Origin: Haloechinothrix halophila YIM 93223
GTDB taxonomy: Bacteria > Actinomycetota > Actinomycetes > Mycobacteriales > Pseudonocardiaceae
Assembly (NCBI RefSeq): GCF_000504245.1
Contig: NZ_KI632509.1
Span: 2,169,723-2,233,722, forward strand
Direction of reading: 5' to 3'
DNA length: 64,000 bases
Each line of letters opens with the position of its first letter. Position 1 is the stretch's first letter. Under the pieces are notes generated by a model. That model was given only the letters and a program-made list of their open reading frames with translations, was not told where the DNA came from and did no database searches. Of the stretch, positions 60,554 through 64,000 are shown piece after piece. The position numbers were made by a program, and so were the translations under genes.

Positions 60554-62197
60554 GTGTCTGATTCCCCTGCATCCGCGTCCCCCGACCTCGGCATGCGACG
60601 TCGCGACGTCCTCCGCGCCGGTGGCCTCGCGGGCGCCGCCACCCTGCTTGCCCCCGCCCTCCCGTCGCATGCCGCGCAACCGACCGGTCCCGCGTTTCAG
60701 CACGGCGTCGCCTCCGGCGACCCGCTGCCCGACCGGGTGATCCTGTGGACCCGCGTCACGCCCGCCGCCGATGCCACCCCCGGCTCTGGCGTCGGCCCCG
60801 ACGTCACCGTGCGCTGGCAGGTCGCCACCGACGCCGAGTTCCGTAGCGTCGTCGCGTCTGGTGCCGTGCGTACCGGTGTCGCCCGCGATCACACCGTGAA
60901 AATCGACGCCGACGGGCTCGCGCCCGGCCGGTGGTACTTCTTTCGGTTCGCCTTCGCTGACCAGCACTCCGCGATCGGCCGCACCCGCACCGCCCCCGCC
61001 GCCGACGTCCAACCGGACCGGCTGCGGTTCGGCGTCGTCTCCTGCTCGAACTGGCAGTCCGGCCACTTCGCGTCATACCGGCATCTCGCGGAGCGCGACG
61101 ACGTCGACGCCGTGCTGCACCTGGGCGACTATCTGTACGAGTACGGTCCCGGCGAGTACGGCTCGTTCCGCCGCCACGATCCGCCGCACGAGATGATCAC
61201 GCTCGCGGACTACCGCGGGCGGCACGCGCAGTACAAGACCGACCCCCAGCTCCAGTCGCTGCACGCCGCCTGCCCGTGGATCATCACCTGGGATGACCAC
61301 GAGACCGCCAATGACGCCTGGTCCGGCGGCGCGGAGAACCACACCGAGGGCGAGGAGGGCTCCTGGACCTCGCGCAGGCGGCAGGCCAAACAGGCGTACG
61401 CCGAGTGGATGCCGATCCGGTTCGGCGACGGCGCGCAGCTGTATCGGCGGCTGCGGTTCGGCACCCTGGCCGAGCTGACGATGCTCGACCTGCGCACCTA
61501 CCGCAGTCAGCAGGCATCGGAAATCGGCGAGGCCGACGACGCCGACCGCACCATCGTCGGTGCGGAGCAGCTCGCGTTCCTGCGCGACTCCCTTCTTGCC
61601 GAGGACGTCCAGTGGAAGCTCATCGGCAACCCGGTGATGTTCTCGCCGCTGCTACTGCCGCCACTGCCGCGCGTCGTCGGCGAGCCCCTCGCGGAGCTCA
61701 CCGGATTGGTGCCTGAGGACGGCGTGCCGGTCAACGTCGACCAGTGGGACGGCTACCAGCACGACCGCCGCGAGCTGATTCGGTTGCTCGCCAATCAGGG
61801 CGTGCAGAACACCGTCTTTCTCACCGGCGACATCCACACGTCGTGGGCGTTCGAGGTGCCGCTCGACGCCGGGCTGTACCCCTTCTCGCGAACGGTGGCG
61901 ACGGAGTTCGTCGTCCCCTCGGTCACCTCGGACAACATCGATGAGCTGACCGGCGCGCCGCCGCGCACGGTGTCGGTCAGCGTCGAGCAGGCGGCGAGGA
62001 CGCTGAACCGGCACCTGAAGTGGGTGGAGCTGGACTCGCACGGCTACACGATCTGCGACGTGACCGCTGACCGAGTGCAGATGGACTGGTACTTCCTGGC
62101 CGACCGGGAGGACGCGGGCAGCGCCGCACACCACGCGAAGTCGTTCGCGGTGACGGCGGGCACCCAGCGGCTGCGTGCGGTCAGCGACCCGGTGTAG
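60554..62197 (+). CDS. phoD: Alkaline phosphatase D, Tat-exported
   Basis: This 547-residue protein has a Tat signal peptide (RRRDVLRAGGLAGAATLLAP, cleavage near SHAAQP). A PhoD N-terminal domain (FQHGVASGDPLPDRVILWTR) leads to the metallophosphatase core with VVSCSNWQSGHF, HLGDYLYEYG, WDDHETANDAW and LTGDIHTSWAF. The family uses Fe3+ and Ca2+ and removes phosphate from phosphomonoesters and diesters outside the cell. A PHO-like unit precedes it. The start is GTG, without a ribosome site. Confidence 0.94.
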   Translation: MSDSPASASPDLGMRRRDVLRAGGLAGAATLLAPALPSHAAQPTGPAFQHGVASGDPLPDRVILWTRVTPAADATPGSGVGPDVTVRWQVATDAEFRSVVASGAVRTGVARDHTVKIDADGLAPGRWYFFRFAFADQHSAIGRTRTAPAADVQPDRLRFGVVSCSNWQSGHFASYRHLAERDDVDAVLHLGDYLYEYGPGEYGSFRRHDPPHEMITLADYRGRHAQYKTDPQLQSLHAACPWIITWDDHETANDAWSGGAENHTEGEEGSWTSRRRQAKQAYAEWMPIRFGDGAQLYRRLRFGTLAELTMLDLRTYRSQQASEIGEADDADRTIVGAEQLAFLRDSLLAEDVQWKLIGNPVMFSPLLLPPLPRVVGEPLAELTGLVPEDGVPVNVDQWDGYQHDRRELIRLLANQGVQNTVFLTGDIHTSWAFEVPLDAGLYPFSRTVATEFVVPSVTSDNIDELTGAPPRTVSVSVEQAARTLNRHLKWVELDSHGYTICDVTADRVQMDWYFLADREDAGSAAHHAKSFAVTAGTQRLRAVSDPV

Positions 62198-62308
62198 CCG
62201 CGGTTACGCTGGCCGCATGAGGATTGCGCGCAGGTCCGAATCATCGGAGACCATGCTGGCCGACGCCACGTCACTGGCGCGGCGTGCCGTGCGCGATCAG
62301 GAGGCCGC

Positions 62309-62707
62309 ATGCCCGACCTGATCAGCCGTGGCGAGCGGTTCGCGGAGTTCTGGACCGAGCGGCACCTGTGCACACTGACCACAGTGCGGCCGGACGGAAC
62401 CGCGCACGTCGTGCCGGTCGGCGTCACGCTGGACCTAGAGTCGGGGCTCGCGCGGGTGATCTGCTCGCGGCAGTCGGTCAAGGCGCGACTGGCCGCGGCG
62501 GCGGGGGAGCGCGGCAGCGCGGTGTCGGTGTGCCAGCTCGACGGGCGTCGGTGGTCAACGCTGGAAGGTCGCGCGGTGCTGCGTGACGACCCGGAGTCCG
62601 TCGCCGACGCGGAGAATCGCTACGCCAAGCGCTACAAGCAACCCCGCGTGAACCCGCGCCGCGTCGTCCTGGAGATCGCGGTGACGAGGGTGCTCGGCTC
62701 GGTCTGA
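62309..62707 (+). CDS. PPOX-class F420-dependent oxidoreductase family protein
   Basis: This 132-residue split-barrel protein has the PPOX/FDOR pattern: RFAEFWTERHLCTLTTVRPD, HVVPVGVTLD, SVKARLAAAAGERGSAVSVC and a C-terminal RVVLEIAVTRVLG. Members bind F420 or FMN; the length and TTVRPDGTAHVVPV motif suggest the FDOR-B group. The start ATG follows AGGAGG. The substrate is unknown. Confidence 0.88.
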   Translation: MPDLISRGERFAEFWTERHLCTLTTVRPDGTAHVVPVGVTLDLESGLARVICSRQSVKARLAAAAGERGSAVSVCQLDGRRWSTLEGRAVLRDDPESVADAENRYAKRYKQPRVNPRRVVLEIAVTRVLGSV

Positions 62708-62720
62708 CCGCCCTTGGCCC

Positions 62721-62912
62721 GCGAGTCGCACCCTATTCGCCGCGAGTTGCACCGACCGCTGCCGTGAGTTCCGCGTTCCGGGCCGTGAGTCCCGAGAACC
62801 CGTCGCCCGCAGTGCCGCTCTCGTCCACCCGAAGGTGCAACTCGCCGCGGATAAGGTGCGACTCGCGGCGAACAGGGTGCGACTCGCGCGAAATAAGGTG
62901 CGACTCGCGGCG
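62721..62912. repeat. 21-bp repeat array (family B), inverted and direct units
   Basis: Two units GCGAGTYGCACC start at 62721 and 62742, two GTGAGTYCC units follow at about 62764 and 62785, and four opposite-strand units GGTGCRACTCGC start at 62834, 62855, 62876 and 62897, the last four exactly 21 bases apart. The two halves can fold on each other. The array fills the 270-base gap between two genes. Confidence 0.9.
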
Positions 62913-62977
62913 GCGCTCACTCGGTCTCCCGCGTGTGAGGCGTGCGATGCGCGTCGCCAGGCGGGAGACTCGGCGCT

Positions 62978-64000
62978 ATGACGCTGCGTACCGACCTCGA
63001 GGCCGCCGTCCGTGGGGCGGTGGACTTCACCGACCGCAGGCGCGCCGAGTACAGCTCCGACGCATCGAACTACCGCCAGGTGCCGCTCGGCGTCGTCTTC
63101 CCCGTCGACGCCGATGACGTCGCCGCCGCCGTCGCGGTCTGCGCCAAACACGAGGTGCCGATCACCACCCGGGGTGGCGGGACGTCGATCGCGGGCAACG
63201 CCATCGGCACCGGTGTCGTGCTGGAGTTCTCCCGCCACATGAACCGGATCATCGACATCGACCCTGACGCGCGCACCGCGACGGTCGAACCCGGCGTCAT
63301 CCCCGCCGTGCTCAACGCCGAACTCGCCCACTACGGGCTGCGATTCGGACCGGACCCTTCGACCCACGCGCGGTGCACCATCGGCGGCATGATCGGCAAC
63401 GACGCCTGCGGCTCGCACTCCGTCGCATGGGGACGCACGTCGGACAATGTCGTCTCACTCGATGTGCTGACCTACGACGGCACTCGGCTCACTGTCGGCG
63501 CGGGCGGCGTCGCCACACCCCGCACCGATCGGGCGGCCGAGATCCACACCGCCCTCACCGCGCTGGCCGACACCCATCGCGCTCAGTTCCGCACCGAGTT
63601 GGGGCAGTTCTCCCGGCAGGTGTCCGGCTACGGCCTGCATCACCTGCTGCCGGAGAACGACACCAACGCCGCGAAGGCGCTGGTGGGCACCGAGGGCACC
63701 TGCGTGATCGTGCTGGCAGCGACCGTCACACTCGTACCACTGCCCGCCGAGCAGCGCCTCGTCATCGCCGGGTTCCTGGATTCGGAGGTCGCCGCCGACG
63801 CGGTGCCCGCCATCCTGGCGCACCAGCCGCTGACCTGCGAAGGCATGGACGACCGCATTCTCGACGTCTTGCGTGTCCGCCGCGCTGGATCAGTCCCGGA
63901 ACTTCCTGCTGGCGACGCATGGCTGCTGATCGACGTCGACAGCGCTGAGAAAGCGCGGACACTCACCGACGCGCTGCGCGGCATCGACGGTGTGCGCGGA
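62978..64000 (+). CDS. FAD-binding oxidase, GlcD/FAD_binding_4 family (3' end outside the window)
   Basis: This frame is open to the end of the window, with 341 codons visible. The FAD-binding PCMH domain is clear: EVPITTRGGGTSIAGNAIGT, DPDARTATVEPGVIPAVLNA, RCTIGGMIGNDACGSHSVAW and ALVGTEGTCVIVL. The N-terminal spacing (SNYRQVPLGVVFP) matches the long FAD/FMN-containing dehydrogenases that carry a C-terminal Fe-S domain, but that part is not visible. They oxidise 2-hydroxy acids. The ATG at 62978 follows GGGAGA. Confidence 0.9.
   Translation, partial: MTLRTDLEAAVRGAVDFTDRRRAEYSSDASNYRQVPLGVVFPVDADDVAAAVAVCAKHEVPITTRGGGTSIAGNAIGTGVVLEFSRHMNRIIDIDPDARTATVEPGVIPAVLNAELAHYGLRFGPDPSTHARCTIGGMIGNDACGSHSVAWGRTSDNVVSLDVLTYDGTRLTVGAGGVATPRTDRAAEIHTALTALADTHRAQFRTELGQFSRQVSGYGLHHLLPENDTNAAKALVGTEGTCVIVLAATVTLVPLPAEQRLVIAGFLDSEVAADAVPAILAHQPLTCEGMDDRILDVLRVRRAGSVPELPAGDAWLLIDVDSAEKARTLTDALRGIDGVRG

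Noticed and set aside
62217-62321. 34-codon frame overlapping the start of the PPOX gene
   Set aside because: No ribosome site, no motif and a length expected by chance; the overlap with a well-supported start makes it unlikely.

Overview
The window is high-GC actinobacterial DNA. A single EmbABC-type arabinosyltransferase, a wax ester synthase/DGAT, a complete yrbE-mce operon, an ANTAR protein, XRE-DUF397 regulators and a close DosR/DosS (DevR/DevS) pair together point to a mycolata-like or Pseudonocardiaceae organism (Amycolatopsis/Saccharopolyspora-like). That placement is inference from gene content; no rRNA is present. The DNA reads as chromosome. The only mobile-element traces are a broken IS5-type transposase remnant and short dispersed repeats.

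Layout. 1-7 kb: the 3' part of an amidase, an HSL-type esterase, an XRE regulator with its DUF397 partner behind three 12-bp iterons, a GGDEF protein with an overlapping small Zn-finger-like gene, a PF04672-type methyltransferase and a WS/DGAT. 7-12 kb: arabinosyltransferase and release factor 3. 12-19 kb: a two-CBS protein, two secreted proteins, a LuxR-type regulator, a tandem universal stress protein, a DUF3754 protein, an IS remnant and an Acg-like nitroreductase. 19-25.7 kb: a MerR regulator divergent from a two-gene membrane operon, DUF2236 and DUF4440 proteins, a decayed ComB-like gene, a GNAT acetyltransferase and a pRiA4b ORF-3-like protein. 25.9-30.5 kb: a YjiH-like membrane protein, gamma-glutamyltransferase, its probable GntR regulator and a half-size thioredoxin-reductase-like flavoprotein. 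30.5-39 kb: small ACT-like and RAM proteins, a PP2C phosphatase, an L,D-transpeptidase, an unusual ATP-grasp plus papain-like protein operon, a TauE/SafE permease, DUF427 and tRNA-Arg(CCG). 39-49.3 kb: a CDF metal transporter and a nine-gene yrbE-mce operon. 49.4-53 kb: ANTAR, DosS, DosR and a universal stress protein. 53-64 kb: acyl-CoA synthetase, SRPBCC and HesB-like proteins, the proline catabolic genes with a divergent PucR regulator, a Tat-exported PhoD, a PPOX-type oxidoreductase and the 5' part of an FAD-dependent oxidase.

How the parts fit. DosS keeps a histidine and a tyrosine at positions 149 and 171, the places of the heme-pocket residues of mycobacterial DosS. Homologues of classic Dos-regulon members (Hrp1-like CBS protein, tandem USP, Acg-like nitroreductase, single USP) lie in the same 64 kb, and palindromes resembling Dos boxes precede several of them. 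The mce operon, acyl-CoA ligase, WS/DGAT and arabinosyltransferase outline lipid import, lipid storage and arabinan cell-wall biology.

The most unexpected feature is a mosaic of short repeats with an exact 21-bp period. It recurs in intergenic regions and inside two coding sequences, where it adds perfect seven-residue repeats. It appears related to a 46-bp dispersed palindrome. The ATP-grasp/papain-like pair (33.0-36.3 kb) is the best candidate for an uncharacterised enzymatic system.
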